Assembly (NCBI GenBank): GCA_913774665.1
Contig: CAJYHN010000013.1
Coordinates: 124,001-188,000, forward strand
From: an uncultured Microbacterium sp.
Lineage (GTDB): Bacteria; Actinomycetota; Actinomycetes; Actinomycetales; Microbacteriaceae
Direction of reading: 5' to 3'
DNA: 64,000 bases
The notes under the pieces are model-generated. The model was not told the DNA's origin and did not search any database. It was given only the letters and a program-made list of their open reading frames with translations. The position numbers were made by a program, and so were the translations under genes. Every line of letters begins with the position of its first letter. Position 1 is the stretch's first letter. Positions 32,578 through 41,778 of this stretch are shown here, one piece after another.

Positions 32578-33336
32578 TCAGTGCGTGATGAGCTTCGAGA
32601 GGAAGTCCTTGGCACGGTCGGATTCGGGGCGGGTGAAGAACTGCTCGGGCGTCGCCTGCTCGACGATCTGCCCGTCGGCCATGAACACCACGCGGTTCGC
32701 GGCCTTGCGGGCGAAGCCCATCTCGTGGGTGACGACGATCATCGTCATGCCGTCCTTGGCGAGGCCGACCATGACGTCGAGCACCTCGTTGATCATCTCG
32801 GGGTCGAGCGCGGAGGTCGGCTCGTCGAAGAGCATGACCTTGGGCCTCATCGCGAGCGCACGGGCGATCGCCACGCGCTGCTGCTGTCCGCCTGAGAGCT
32901 GGGCGGGGAGCTTGTCGGCCTGGTGACCGACACCCACGCGCTCCAGGAGCGCACGCGCCTCTTTCTCGGCATCCGCCTTCTTCATCTTGCGGACCTTGAT
33001 GGGCCCGAGCGTCACGTTCTCGAGGATCGTCAGGTGGGCGAAGAGATTGAACGACTGGAACACCATGCCGACATCGGCACGTAGTTCGGCCAGGCCCTTC
33101 CCCTCTTTGGGAAGCTCCTTGCCGTCGATCGTGATCGACCCGCTCGTGATGGTCTCGAGACGGTTGATGGTGCGGCACAGCGTCGACTTGCCGGAACCCG
33201 ACGGGCCGATGACCACGACGACCTCTCCGCGGTCGACGGTGAGGTCGATGTCTTTCAGAGCCTGGAACTGCCCATAGTGCTTCTGGACGTCGGCGACGAC
33301 GACCAGGGGCTCGGTCTTGGGGGGAACGGATGCCAT
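32578..33336 (-). CDS. gluA: Glutamate ABC transporter ATP-binding protein GluA
   Basis: 252-residue ABC ATPase of the polar amino-acid class. Walker [10 protein letters not shown] is at 44-52, the signature LSGGQ at 147-151, Walker B VMLFDE at 167-172, and the H-loop lies in VVTHEMGFA. It powers GluCD. First gene of gluABCD; ATG 33336 follows a TAGGGT hexamer by exactly six bases, so it is probably leaderless. This order is the same as in Corynebacterium. Confidence 0.95.
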   Translation of the reverse strand: MASVPPKTEPLVVVADVQKHYGQFQALKDIDLTVDRGEVVVVIGPSGSGKSTLCRTINRLETITSGSITIDGKELPKEGKGLAELRADVGMVFQSFNLFAHLTILENVTLGPIKVRKMKKADAEKEARALLERVGVGHQADKLPAQLSGGQQQRVAIARALAMRPKVMLFDEPTSALDPEMINEVLDVMVGLAKDGMTMIVVTHEMGFARKAANRVVFMADGQIVEQATPEQFFTRPESDRAKDFLSKLITH

Positions 33337-33342
33337 GCCTTC

Positions 33343-33348
33343 ACCCTA
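33343..33348 (-). promoter_or_regulatory. Candidate leaderless -10 element of gluA
   Basis: TAGGGT on the minus strand ends six bases before the gluA ATG. Confidence 0.5.
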
Positions 33349-33411
33349 TGAGGATGCTGGGCGCTCGACCACATTCCTGCGCATGCCTTAACCGTTCTGT
33401 AACAGCAGGGG

Positions 33412-34209
33412 TCAGCGCGCGCGCTGCGCGAAGGCCGTCTCGTAGAGGCAGACGCTCGCCGCGGTGGCCAGGTTCAGCGACTCGGCGCGACCGTAGATCG
33501 GAAGGCGCAGAGCGAGGTCCGCCTGCGCGAGGGCGGACTCGTCCAGCCCCCGGGCCTCGTTGCCGAACAACCATGCCGTCGGCTCCGACAGAAGCTCTCG
33601 GGATGCCAGGAAGTCGGTGCCCTCGACATCGGCGGCGACGATGCGCAGGCCGGCTTCGTGCGCGCGGGCGACGACATCGGCGAGTTCGAGATCGACCGCG
33701 ACCGGCAGGTGGAAGAGCGAGCCGGTGGTGGAGCGCACGACCTTCGGGTTGTACGGGTCCACGGTCCGACCGGTCAAGATCACGGCGTCGGCGCCCGCGG
33801 CATCCGCGGCTCTGATGATGGTGCCCAGGTTGCCGGGATCGCGGACCTCTTCGCAGATCGCGATGAGGCGCGGCTCCCCGGCCAGGATGTCCTTCAGTGC
33901 GGTGGGCGACTGACGGGCCACCGCCACGATGCCCTGAGGCGTGACCGTGTCGGCCATGGCGTCCAGCACCGCCTCGGTGGTGATCTGCAGATCGACGCCC
34001 GCCTGCTCGGCGGCGTCGCGCACATCCGTGTGCTTCTCGAGAGCAGACGGGGTCGCGTAGACCTCCAGCACGGTCTCCGGTGCCCAGGCGAGCGCTTCGC
34101 GAGCGGCCTGAGGGCCCTCGAGGAGGAACAGACCTGTCTCTTGGCGGGCAGCGCGCTTACTGAGCTTGGCCACGGCGCGCACCCGCGGCGAACGGGGGTT
34201 CTCGAGCAC
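33412..34209 (-). CDS. TrmH/SpoU family RNA 2'-O-methyltransferase
   Basis: 265 residues. An N-terminal substrate-binding domain ([17 protein letters not shown] at about 26-42) precedes the SPOUT methylase domain with motif 1 [18 protein letters not shown] (about 124-141), motif 2 [10 protein letters not shown] and motif 3 [14 protein letters not shown]. It methylates a ribose 2'-OH, probably in 23S rRNA (RlmB/TsnR-like); the exact site is not evident. The start is GTG at 34209, six bases after TACACT. It lies between the infC operon and gluA, as in other actinobacteria. Confidence 0.9.
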   Translation of the reverse strand: MLENPRSPRVRAVAKLSKRAARQETGLFLLEGPQAAREALAWAPETVLEVYATPSALEKHTDVRDAAEQAGVDLQITTEAVLDAMADTVTPQGIVAVARQSPTALKDILAGEPRLIAICEEVRDPGNLGTIIRAADAAGADAVILTGRTVDPYNPKVVRSTTGSLFHLPVAVDLELADVVARAHEAGLRIVAADVEGTDFLASRELLSEPTAWLFGNEARGLDESALAQADLALRLPIYGRAESLNLATAASVCLYETAFAQRAR

Positions 34210-34215
34210 GTCCCC

Positions 34216-34221
34216 AGTGTA
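34216..34221 (-). promoter_or_regulatory. Candidate leaderless -10 element of the rRNA methyltransferase
   Basis: TACACT on the minus strand ends six bases before the GTG start. Confidence 0.5.
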
Positions 34222-34274
34222 TGACCCCGGAGGAATGCATCCCGGGACGCCGCGCGAGCGACCCGCGGGAACGA

Positions 34275-34310
34275 CGAAACGGGCGCCCTCCGGAGAGGAC
34301 GCCCGTTTCG
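34275..34310 (-). terminator. Terminator of infC-rpmI-rplT
   Basis: CGAAACGGGCG (34275-34285) pairs perfectly with CGCCCGTTTCG (34300-34310). It lies 12 bases beyond the rplT stop on the minus strand. Confidence 0.7.
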
Positions 34311-34322
34311 GGAAGACGTGTC

Positions 34323-34706
34323 TTACGCGGTCTTCGCCGCGTTGACGTCGGTGGGGAGCGCAGCCTTCGCGGTCGCGACGAGCGAGGCGAACACGGCGGG
34401 CTCGTTCACGGCGAGCTCGGCGAGCATGCGACGGTCGACCTGCACACCCGCGAGGCCGAGGCCCTGGATGAAGCGGTTGTACGTCATGCCGTTGGCGCGC
34501 GACGCGGCGTTGATGCGCTGGATCCACAGGCGACGGAAGTCGCCCTTGCGCTTGCGACGGTCACGGTACGCGTAGACCAGGGAGTGGGTGACCTGCTCCT
34601 TGGCCTTGCGGTACAGGCGCGAACGCTGACCGCGGTAACCGGACGCGCGCTCCAGGATGACGCGACGCTTCTTGTGGGCGTTTACCGCCCGCTTGACTCT
34701 AGCCAT
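34323..34706 (-). CDS. rplT: 50S ribosomal protein L20
   Basis: 127 residues, strongly basic. The N-terminal [18 protein letters not shown] and the [20 protein letters not shown] motif are diagnostic of L20, which binds 23S rRNA early in assembly. It starts 29 bases after rpmI in the conserved infC-rpmI-rplT operon. Confidence 0.98.
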   Translation of the reverse strand: MARVKRAVNAHKKRRVILERASGYRGQRSRLYRKAKEQVTHSLVYAYRDRRKRKGDFRRLWIQRINAASRANGMTYNRFIQGLGLAGVQVDRRMLAELAVNEPAVFASLVATAKAALPTDVNAAKTA

Positions 34707-34735
34707 TTCTCATTCTTCCTAACGTGCGTCGGCGC

Positions 34736-34930
34736 TCAGAGGCCGAGGAGCTTCTTGGCGACCTTGGAGTCACCCTTGGCCAGGACCTGCTCCTGGTTCA
34801 GGCGACGGGTGCGCTTGGAGGCCTTGCCCTCGAGGTTGTGGCGCATGCCGGCCTGCTGCTTCATGAGCTTGCCGCTACCGGTGAGCTTGAAGCGCTTCTT
34901 GGCGCCCGAGTGGGTCTTCTGCTTCGGCAT
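34736..34930 (-). CDS. rpmI: 50S ribosomal protein L35
   Basis: 64 residues: [20 protein letters not shown] is the L35 signature, followed by a basic helix. Located between infC (47-base gap) and rplT (29-base gap), the universal order. Confidence 0.98.
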   Translation of the reverse strand: MPKQKTHSGAKKRFKLTGSGKLMKQQAGMRHNLEGKASKRTRRLNQEQVLAKGDSKVAKKLLGL

Positions 34931-34977
34931 CTGTCTTCCTTCGTTGGGGTTCCCGGCGGAGCGGGAGTCGGGGAGCT

Positions 34978-35604
34978 TTACTCGGCTGACGCCGGGGCAG
35001 CTTCGTCTTTGGGTGCCGAATCGCCTCGAGCGGCACTTCGCGCGGCTTCACGGTTCGCCGTGCGCTGCGCGTTCTGCTCGGTCTTGACCTCGGACTTGTT
35101 CTTGTGAGGAGCCACCACCATCACCATGTTGCGGCCGTCGATCGTGGGGTTCGACTCGACGGTGCCGAACTCGGCGACGTCTTCGGCGAACTTGCGAAGC
35201 AGACGGACGCCCTGCTCGGGACGCGACTGCTCGCGACCACGGAACAGGATCATGGCCTTCACCTTGTCGCCCGCCTGGAGGAATCCCTCGGCGCGCTTGA
35301 GCTTGGTGATGTAGTCGTGAGCCTCGATCTTGAGACGGAACCGGACCTCTTTGAGGACGGTGTTCGCCTGGTTACGACGCGTCTCTTTGGCCTTCTGAGC
35401 GGCCTCGTACTTGAACTTGCCGTAATCCATGATCTTGACCACGGGCGGCTTCGAGCTCGGCGCGACCTCGACCAAGTCGAGGTCCGCTTCCTGGGCCAGG
35501 CGCAGCGCAGCTTCGATTCGGACGATGCCGACCTGCTCGCCGTTGGGTCCGACGAGACGGACCTCCGGGACTCGGATGCGCTCGTTGGTGCGGGGATCGC
35601 TGAT
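34978..35604 (-). CDS. infC: Translation initiation factor IF-3 (probable AUC start)
   Basis: 208 residues. N-terminal domain [19 protein letters not shown], linker with [18 protein letters not shown], and C-terminal domain with [20 protein letters not shown]; a 35-residue Ala/Lys-rich tail follows. The start is taken as ATC at 35604 because AGAGGAG lies six bases before it, while ATG at 35622 has no ribosome site and would place that AGAGGAG inside the coding region. AUU/AUC starts are known for infC, where IF-3 rejects its own unusual start codon and so controls itself. An ATG start would add six residues (MKEEFR). Confidence 0.93.
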   Translation of the reverse strand: MSDPRTNERIRVPEVRLVGPNGEQVGIVRIEAALRLAQEADLDLVEVAPSSKPPVVKIMDYGKFKYEAAQKAKETRRNQANTVLKEVRFRLKIEAHDYITKLKRAEGFLQAGDKVKAMILFRGREQSRPEQGVRLLRKFAEDVAEFGTVESNPTIDGRNMVMVVAPHKNKSEVKTEQNAQRTANREAARSAARGDSAPKDEAAPASAE

Positions 35605-35610
35605 GCGGAA

Positions 35611-35617
35611 CTCCTCT
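35611..35617 (-). promoter_or_regulatory. Strong Shine-Dalgarno for the AUC start of infC
   Basis: AGAGGAG on the minus strand, six bases before ATC 35604. It decides the start in favour of AUC over the upstream ATG at 35622. Confidence 0.7.
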
Positions 35618-35849
35618 TTCATACGGGTGGTGGCCGCCGCGATCCGTCGGAATCGCGGGCGAAGAGGAGAGACACGCCACCCGGCACAGTGCTTTCGGCA
35701 CCGGCTTCTGCACCCAGGCAACCCCGTGCGAAACGGAGCGGAGTGCGGGAACCCGGTAGCCTGGAGCGGCAAGCGCGGGTGGGATGTGATCCTCTTTCGT
35801 ACGGAGTGAATCACTCCGAAGCCCGCCATAGTCTAGCAGAGAGATTCAC

Positions 35850-36275
35850 GTGGACACGATCCCCTCCGACCAGCCCGCCGACGATCAGGGCGCACACCGC
35901 CACGGAGCCGAGGACGAGCGCCTCGCCCGCTGGGAGGAGCAGGAGCGCGCCGCGTCCTCCGCCACCCGCGACATCGCCGATGTCCCCGCCGTCGAAGTCA
36001 TCACCACCGCGGCCGTCCACCTCATGAGCGCCGCCGCCGTGAAGACCGGACTCGCCGACGACCCCGGCCAGCAGCTGGACCTCGACGAAGCCCGCAAGCT
36101 CATCAACGCCCTCGCCGGACTCATCACCGCCGGGGCGCCCGAGATCAGCGACATGCACGCACGCTCCCTGCGCGACGGACTGCGGTCGCTGCAGCTGGCC
36201 TTCCGCGAGGCGTCGACGATTCAGGACCCGATTGGGAAGGGGCCCGGCGAGAAGTGGACGGGTCCCGTCACGTAA
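35850..36275 (+). CDS. DUF1844 domain protein
   Basis: 141 residues. The core at about 48-112 ([38 protein letters not shown]) is DUF1844, a small helical family almost always beside infC in actinobacteria; function unknown. The N-terminal 45 residues are acidic and probably disordered, and the C-terminal tail [13 protein letters not shown] is typical. GTG start, divergent from infC with a 245-base shared upstream region. Confidence 0.9.
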   Translation: MDTIPSDQPADDQGAHRHGAEDERLARWEEQERAASSATRDIADVPAVEVITTAAVHLMSAAAVKTGLADDPGQQLDLDEARKLINALAGLITAGAPEISDMHARSLRDGLRSLQLAFREASTIQDPIGKGPGEKWTGPVT

Positions 36276-36383
36276 GTCGGTCGTTCTGGGGTACCGGCTA
36301 CGGGGTGCCCCTCTTCGCCCGTGCCGCAGGGCGCCCCTCCCGTGACCCGCGGGGTAGCTCACGCCCGAAGTCGGCGGAGAGGG

Positions 36384-37184
36384 TCAGGCGTCGGAGCTGC
36401 GGTGCAGCTTCACGGTGAGGGAGTCCACGAGGACGGCGATGCGGTCGTCGGCCGCCCAGCGTCGGGCGAGGCGCGCGAGCACGGCATCCAATTCTTCCTG
36501 CTCCAGGCCCGACATCAGCTGCAGGTGGACCACCAGCTCCGGGCCGCGCAGGCGCCCTGCCGGGTCACCCGATTCGACGGCGAGATCGAGCACGGCGAGC
36601 TCGCCCGAGATGCTCTCCTGCAGACCGGTGAAGATGGTCGGCGAGGTGTGCGCGGGTTCCCAGATCTCTCCCTGGGCGATCGCCCACACAGCCGGTCGAC
36701 GGAGGACGAACTCCGTCTCGGACGCGGGGTCGATGACGATGAGCTCGGTGTCTTCCGAGGCCGCCGCCAACGCCGTCCGGCGCCCGTCCGCGGGGACGGG
36801 ACGAGCCGTGGCATCCCAGGTCTGCAGAGCCGTCACGGACGTGAAGACGGGCAGCACCTTGCGACCGTCGGGGGCGGCGACCGTCACGATCGACAGCTCC
36901 TGGGTCTTGTCGACCTCGAGGCCGTGCGCCCCCACACCGTGGTCGCCCTTCTCGGCGACGAGCGGGATCAGCAGACGCGCGTCACGATAGGCGTCGACGA
37001 TGGCGCGGGCATCCCCCTCGCCCGCGCGGAACGCCAGGAGCGCGGCCAGCAGCTCAGGGTCGGCCGAACCGTCGTCGCCCGAATGCGGGTTCGCCTGGAA
37101 AGTGCGACCCTCCCACGGCACGCCCGCCGAATCCGCGTGGGCGCCGTGGGCGTGGTCGTGCGGACCGTCAGTGTCCGGCGACAT
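36384..37184 (-). CDS. SseB family protein
   Basis: 266 residues. An N-terminal SseB domain (about 55-160: [33 protein letters not shown]) is followed by a C-terminal part (about 165-262) like the SseB_C region, with [20 protein letters not shown]. Enteric SseB was named for a rhodanese-enhancing role, but actinobacterial members have no established function. A His/Asp-rich stretch lies at residues 8-16. The ATG at 37184 overlaps the end of priA by 17 bases, so it belongs to the his operon. Confidence 0.85.
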   Translation of the reverse strand: MSPDTDGPHDHAHGAHADSAGVPWEGRTFQANPHSGDDGSADPELLAALLAFRAGEGDARAIVDAYRDARLLIPLVAEKGDHGVGAHGLEVDKTQELSIVTVAAPDGRKVLPVFTSVTALQTWDATARPVPADGRRTALAAASEDTELIVIDPASETEFVLRRPAVWAIAQGEIWEPAHTSPTIFTGLQESISGELAVLDLAVESGDPAGRLRGPELVVHLQLMSGLEQEELDAVLARLARRWAADDRIAVLVDSLTVKLHRSSDA

Positions 37185-37914
37185 CCAGCGCCTCGGCCAG
37201 GGTGAACTGGCCCGCGTAGAGCGCCTTGCCGACGATCGCGCCCTCGACACCCAGCGGAACGAGGTCGCGCAGAGCCGCGATGTCGTCGAGGCTCGAGACG
37301 CCACCAGACGCGACGATCGGCTTGGGCGTGCGCTGCGTCATCTCGCGCAGCAGCTCGATGTTGGGTCCGCGGAGCGTGCCGTCCTTGGTGACGTCTGTGA
37401 CGACGTAGCGGCTGCAGCCGGCGTCCTCGAGTCGATCGAGCACGGTCCACAGGTCACCGCCGTCGCGGGTCCATCCGCGGGCGGCGAGCGTCGTTCCGCG
37501 CACGTCGAGGCCCACGGCGATCGCCTCGCCGTAGCGGTTGATGACGTCGGCGGCCCACTCGGGGTTCTCGAGGGCAGCGGTGCCGAGGTTGATCCGGCTC
37601 GCGCCGCTCTCGAGAGCGGCCTCGAGCGAACGGTCATCGCGGATGCCGCCCGAGAGCTCGACCTGCACACCCTTGACCTGCTTGATGACCTTGCGCATGA
37701 CGCTGGCGTTGCTGCCGCGTCCGAAGGCGGCGTCGAGGTCGACGAGGTGGATCCACTGCGCGCCCTGGCGAGCGAAGTCGGCGGCGGCGTCGACGGGGTC
37801 GCCGTAGCTGGTCTCGGTACCGGCCTCACCCTGGGTCAGACGGACGGCCTTGCCGTCGGCGACGTCGACCGCGGGAAGCAGCACAAGTTCGGGCGTGGAC
37901 GCGAAATCGTTCAT
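37168..37914 (-). CDS. priA: Phosphoribosyl isomerase PriA (HisA/TrpF)
   Basis: 248-residue TIM barrel. The first-strand catalytic aspartate is in [15 protein letters not shown] (D17) and the second in [14 protein letters not shown]; phosphate-binding GGI and GG loops are [10 protein letters not shown] and VASGGVSS. HisA isomerises ProFAR in histidine synthesis; in actinobacteria this enzyme also does the TrpF step, and the R in SGGIRDD fits PriA. Whether a separate trpF exists cannot be seen here. It follows hisH by 46 bases. Confidence 0.93.
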   Translation of the reverse strand: MNDFASTPELVLLPAVDVADGKAVRLTQGEAGTETSYGDPVDAAADFARQGAQWIHLVDLDAAFGRGSNASVMRKVIKQVKGVQVELSGGIRDDRSLEAALESGASRINLGTAALENPEWAADVINRYGEAIAVGLDVRGTTLAARGWTRDGGDLWTVLDRLEDAGCSRYVVTDVTKDGTLRGPNIELLREMTQRTPKPIVASGGVSSLDDIAALRDLVPLGVEGAIVGKALYAGQFTLAEALDVAGH

Positions 37915-37960
37915 GGCTCCTCGCACCCTTCGGCGCATCTCGCCGAGCCGGGGCACGAGG

Positions 37961-38611
37961 TCACACAGTAGTCGTGCGCAGCCCGTCGATCCAATTGGAC
38001 AGCAGGCGGATGCCGGCTTCGCCCGACTTCTCCGGGTGGAACTGGGTGGCCGACAGCGGGCCGTTCTCGACGGCGGCGATGAACGGCGCACCGTAGGTGC
38101 ACCACGTGACCGACGGCTGCGGGAACGGCGGAGTCACCTCGAGCGACCACTCCTGCGCCGCATACGAGTGAACGAAGTAGAAGCGCTCGTCCTCGATGCC
38201 GTCGAACAGGCGCGATCCCTCACCCGCGCTCACCGTGTTCCACCCCATGTGCGGCAGGACCGGAGCCTCGAGTTCGGCGACGGTTCCGGGCCACTCCCCC
38301 AGACCCGTGGTGTCGGTGCCGCGTTCGATGCCGCGCTCGAACATCACCTGCATACCCACGCAGATGCCGAGCACCGGCCGGCCGCCCGCCAGACGACGGT
38401 CGATGATCTCGCCGCCGCGGCTGGCGCTCAGGGCCCCCATGACCGCGCCGAACGCCCCGACGCCGGGGACCAGCAGCCCGTCGGCGTCGAGAAGCAGTCC
38501 ACGGTCGGACGTGAGCCGCGCGTCGGCACCGGCCTCGACGAGCGCTTTGACGGCCGAGTGGACGTTGCCCGAGCCGTAGTCGAAGACCGCGACGACAGGT
38601 TTACGCGTCAC
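37961..38611 (-). CDS. hisH: Imidazole glycerol phosphate synthase glutaminase subunit
   Basis: 216-residue class I amidotransferase. The triad is C84 (LGICVGMQ), H192 and E194 (QFHPEKSG). It supplies ammonia to HisF for ring closure. hisF is not next to it in this window. ATG overlaps the hisB stop by four bases. Confidence 0.96.
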   Translation of the reverse strand: MTRKPVVAVFDYGSGNVHSAVKALVEAGADARLTSDRGLLLDADGLLVPGVGAFGAVMGALSASRGGEIIDRRLAGGRPVLGICVGMQVMFERGIERGTDTTGLGEWPGTVAELEAPVLPHMGWNTVSAGEGSRLFDGIEDERFYFVHSYAAQEWSLEVTPPFPQPSVTWCTYGAPFIAAVENGPLSATQFHPEKSGEAGIRLLSNWIDGLRTTTV

Positions 38612-39222
38612 AGCGCGCCCTTGGTGCTCGGAATGCCGTCGACCAGCGGGTCGAGGGTCTTCGCCTGACGGAACGCGCGGGCGAGCGCCTTGTACTCGGC
38701 CTCTGCGATGTGGTGGGGATCGCGCCCGCCCAGGACGCGCACGTGAACCGTGAGGCCGGCGTGGATCGAGATCGCCTCGAACGAGTGACGCACGAGCGAA
38801 CCGGTGAAGTGACCGCCGATCAGGTGGTGCTCGAAGCCCGCGGGCTCGCCGGTGTGCACGAGGTAGGGCCTGCCGCTGATGTCGACCACGGCCTGCGCGA
38901 GGGCTTCGTCGAGCGGCACGAGCGCGTCTCCGTAGCGGGCGATGCCGGACTTGTCGCCGAGCGCCTGACGGATGGCCTGCCCGAGCACGATCGAGGTGTC
39001 CTCGACCGTGTGGTGGGCGTCGATGTGCGTGTCGCCCGTGGAGCGGACGCGCAGGTCGGTCAGGGAGTGCTTCGCGAACGCCGTGAGCATGTGGTCGAAG
39101 AAGGGCACGCTCGTCGAGATGTCGCTGACGCCGCGACCGTCGAGGTCGAGCTCGAGCTCGACGCGGGACTCGCTCGTCTCTCGCGTGATCGATGCGGTGC
39201 GGGGCGAGGCGGGGACGGTCAT
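38608..39222 (-). CDS. hisB: Imidazoleglycerol-phosphate dehydratase
   Basis: 204-residue single-function dehydratase. Metal-binding histidine motifs are [11 protein letters not shown] (about 43-53), [12 protein letters not shown] (about 64-75) and a mirrored set [16 protein letters not shown] and [13 protein letters not shown]. No phosphatase domain is fused, as usual outside proteobacteria. Overlaps hisC and hisH by four bases; a TAGGAT hexamer seven bases before its ATG could be an internal promoter. Confidence 0.97.
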   Translation of the reverse strand: MTVPASPRTASITRETSESRVELELDLDGRGVSDISTSVPFFDHMLTAFAKHSLTDLRVRSTGDTHIDAHHTVEDTSIVLGQAIRQALGDKSGIARYGDALVPLDEALAQAVVDISGRPYLVHTGEPAGFEHHLIGGHFTGSLVRHSFEAISIHAGLTVHVRVLGGRDPHHIAEAEYKALARAFRQAKTLDPLVDGIPSTKGAL

Positions 39223-40304
39223 GAGCGCGATCCTACCGAGGCCAGCGCGTCGAGGAACGCGGTGGTCTCGTCGGCCGTGCCCGCGGTGACGCGCAAGTGG
39301 TGGGCGATGCCGACGTCACGGATGAGGACGCCACGGTCGTACAGCGCCTTCCACGTCGCGGCCGGGTCGTCGACGCCACCGAACAGCACGAAGTTGGTCC
39401 ACGACTCGTGCGCCGTGTACCCCAGCGCCGACACCGTCGCCGAGATACGGTCGCGCTGAGCGACGATCTCGTCGACCATCGACAGCATCGTCTCGGCGTG
39501 GCTCAGCGCGGCGGTGGCGGCCGCCTGCGTGAGAGCGCTCAGGTGGTAGGGCAGGCGCACCAGACGCAGAGCGTCGACCAGCGCAGGATCGGCAGCGAGG
39601 TAGCCGACGCGGGCACCGGCGAAGGCGAACGCCTTGCTCATGGTGCGCGAGACGACCAGACGGGGGCGATCGGGCAGCAGAGAGACGGCCGACGGCTCGT
39701 CGCGCGGGGCGAACTCCTCGTACGCCTCGTCGACGATGACGATCCCGTCCGTGGCGTCGTAGACCGCCTCGACGACGTCGAGGCGCAGCGGGGTACCGGT
39801 GGGGTTGTTCGGGGCGCAGAGGAACACGATGTCGGGTCGCTGCTCGCGCACCTGCGCGGCGGCCGACTCGGGCGACAGCGAGAAGTCGTGCTCTCTCTCG
39901 CCGGCGATCCAGCGGGCCCCCGTGGCGCGCGTGAGGATCGGGTACATCGAATACGTGGGCGCGAAGCCCATCGCCGACCGGCCAGGCCCGCCGAACGCCT
40001 GCAGGATGTGCTGGAGGACCTCGTTCGAGCCGTTCGCCGCCCAGATCTGCTCGGGGTTGAGGCCGTGGCCGAGGTAGCCGGCGAAAGCCTCGCGCAGACC
40101 GGTGAACTCGCGGTCGGGATAGCGGTTGACGTCGCGCAAAGCCCGGGCGACGGCATCCAAGATGTCGTCGGCGACCTCGGGCGGAACGGGATGCGTGTTC
40201 TCGTTCACGTTGAGCGCCACCGGCAGTGCTGCCTGGGGAGCTCCGTACGGGGTCATGCCCCGCAGATCGTCGCGAAGAGGAAGGTCGTCGAGGCGTACGG
40301 TCAC
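39219..40304 (-). CDS. hisC: Histidinol-phosphate aminotransferase
   Basis: 361-residue class I/II PLP enzyme. PLP contacts: [32 protein letters not shown] and the Schiff-base lysine in [15 protein letters not shown] place the start at GTG 40304 because TACGAT (40317-40312) ends seven bases before it, the leaderless spacing seen elsewhere, whereas the in-frame ATG at 40313 overlaps that hexamer. If another promoter is used the ATG would add three residues (MGE). First gene of hisC-hisB-hisH-priA-sseB; hisD is not in the window. Confidence 0.93.
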   Translation of the reverse strand: MTVRLDDLPLRDDLRGMTPYGAPQAALPVALNVNENTHPVPPEVADDILDAVARALRDVNRYPDREFTGLREAFAGYLGHGLNPEQIWAANGSNEVLQHILQAFGGPGRSAMGFAPTYSMYPILTRATGARWIAGEREHDFSLSPESAAAQVREQRPDIVFLCAPNNPTGTPLRLDVVEAVYDATDGIVIVDEAYEEFAPRDEPSAVSLLPDRPRLVVSRTMSKAFAFAGARVGYLAADPALVDALRLVRLPYHLSALTQAAATAALSHAETMLSMVDEIVAQRDRISATVSALGYTAHESWTNFVLFGGVDDPAATWKALYDRGVLIRDVGIAHHLRVTAGTADETTAFLDALASVGSRS

Positions 40305-40359
40305 CTCACCCATCGTAGGCGTCGAGCACGGTCGAGGCGCGCGGGCGGGAGGTCTGCGC

Positions 40360-40710
40360 TCAGGCCGCGGGAGCGTACTCGGCGGGGATCGCGATGCGCT
40401 GGCCCGCCGATACGGAGCCGCCGGGCAGAGCGTTCAGACGCGTGATCTCGGCGACGACATCACGCGGGTCGGCGGACGGCGCCACGTCTTCGGCGATGGA
40501 CCAGAGCGTCTCGCCGCTCATGACGGTGATCTCGGTGAACGAGCCGGCGGGTGCGCCCGCGTCACCGGAGGCGAGTGCGGACCCGCCACCGACGATCGCC
40601 ACGGCGAGCACGGCGACGATGGGGAGGGAGACGAGGAACGCCACGACGCGACGACCGCGCGCAGTGATGCGCAGGCGGGTGGACGGGGCGGTGAGGGCGA
40701 TGCTGCTCAT
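40360..40710 (-). CDS. LysM membrane protein, probable SOS cell-division inhibitor (YneA/ChiZ/DivS-like)
   Basis: 116 residues: short cytoplasmic basic segment (RLRITARGRR), one transmembrane helix at about 23-46 (VVAFLVSLPIVAVLAVAIVG), then an extracytoplasmic LysM domain at about 63-112 (VMSGETLWSIAEDV, NALPGGSVSAGQRIAIP) that binds peptidoglycan. It is divergent from lexA with SOS boxes between them. That is the place and architecture of YneA in Bacillus and of ChiZ/DivS in actinobacteria, which delay division during DNA damage. The start has a GGAG ribosome site six bases upstream. The role is inferred from context and domain layout. Confidence 0.8.
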   Translation of the reverse strand: MSSIALTAPSTRLRITARGRRVVAFLVSLPIVAVLAVAIVGGGSALASGDAGAPAGSFTEITVMSGETLWSIAEDVAPSADPRDVVAEITRLNALPGGSVSAGQRIAIPAEYAPAA

Positions 40711-40768
40711 GATGTGCTCCTTGGTGGGGAGAGATTCGCACCCCGCCCTCGGCCGGGAGGACGGTGGT

Positions 40769-40807
40769 GCGAATCTGTATTCCGAATCTATCTTCGAACG
40801 TGATCGA
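40769..40807. promoter_or_regulatory. LexA (SOS) boxes between lexA and the LysM gene
   Basis: Three overlapping sites: GCGAATCTGTATTCCG (40769-40784), CCGAATCTATCTTCGA (40782-40797) and TCGAACGTGATCGA (40794-40807, shortened). The middle one matches the recA site (TCGAATCTACGTTCGA on its minus strand) at most positions. They would let LexA repress both itself and the division inhibitor. Confidence 0.7.
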
Positions 40808-40968
40808 GTGTCAACACCTCGTGTATCGGAGACGAATCGAACGCGACACGCGAGAGGCTCCGTGTCATTCGGGTCGTCGACCGGATACGGTTTCGACACG
40901 GAGACCTCATCACCAACCTCCGACATTCGAATTTCCGCCGTGATTTCCGCGGCGCGAGGGGAGCACAG

Positions 40969-41658
40969 ATGACCGACGCGACGACCGCCGCCGGCCGCGA
41001 ACGGCCGCAGACCCGGCGGCGGAAGAACCTCAGCGACAAACAGCTGGCGATCCTCGAAGTGATCCAGCGGTCCATCGCGCGGCACGGTTACCCGCCGAGC
41101 ATGCGCGAGATCGGCGACGCGGTCGGACTCAAGTCGCTCTCGAGCGTCACGCATCAGCTCAACCAGCTCGAGCTCAGCGGCTACCTGCGTCGGGACCCGG
41201 GCAAGACGCGGGCGATGGAGGTCCTCATCGATCTGCCCGGCGCCGCCGCCGAGAACCCCGCCGACGCCGCCCCCGCCCTGGGCGACGCCGCCCTGGTGCC
41301 GCTGGTGGGTCGCATCGCCGCCGGAGTGCCGATCACCGCCGATCAGCAGGTGGAGGAGATCTTCCCCCTCCCCCGTCAGCTCGTGGGCAAGGGCGACCTG
41401 TTCATGCTCAAGGTGTCGGGCGAGTCGATGATCGACGCCGCCATCTGCGACGGCGACTGGGTCGTCATCCGCTCTCAGGCGACCGCCGAGAACGGCGAGA
41501 TCGTCGCCGCCATGCTCGACGGCGAGGCGACGGTGAAGACGTTCCGACGCCGTGACGGTCACACCTGGCTGCTCCCCCGCAACAGCGCGTTCGAGCCGAT
41601 CCTCGGCGACGAGGCCGTCGTGCTCGGTCGCGTCGTCGCTGTGCTGCGCACCGTCTGA
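40969..41658 (+). CDS. lexA: LexA repressor
   Basis: 229 residues. N-terminal winged helix (about 20-85, [33 protein letters not shown]) and C-terminal S24 peptidase domain. The self-cleavage bond is A118-G119 (RIAAGVP); the catalytic pair is S153 (SGESM) and K190 (TVKTF). LexA represses the SOS regulon until RecA filaments trigger cleavage. A GAGGGGAGC ribosome site precedes the ATG. The gene pairs with recA in this window. Confidence 0.98.
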   Translation: MTDATTAAGRERPQTRRRKNLSDKQLAILEVIQRSIARHGYPPSMREIGDAVGLKSLSSVTHQLNQLELSGYLRRDPGKTRAMEVLIDLPGAAAENPADAAPALGDAALVPLVGRIAAGVPITADQQVEEIFPLPRQLVGKGDLFMLKVSGESMIDAAICDGDWVVIRSQATAENGEIVAAMLDGEATVKTFRRRDGHTWLLPRNSAFEPILGDEAVVLGRVVAVLRTV

Positions 41659-41766
41659 CGCGCACGGCCGGAGGCCGGATGTCCACCGAGGCGTGCCCCG
41701 GCCTCCTCCTTTTCGTCGTGATCTCCGCGCCCACCGCGCACACCGGCGGATGTCGGGGGTCCTGCC

Positions 41767-41772
41767 TAGGGT
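41767..41772 (+). promoter_or_regulatory. Candidate leaderless -10 element of the S9 peptidase
   Basis: TAGGGT ends six bases before the ATG at 41779. Confidence 0.5.
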
Positions 41773-41778
41773 GGAGTC

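Noticed and set aside
33343-33411. GTTAC-type half-site upstream of gluA, as for GlnR
   Set aside because: Only one half-site is convincing (GTTAC, then GTTAA); too weak to report as an operator.
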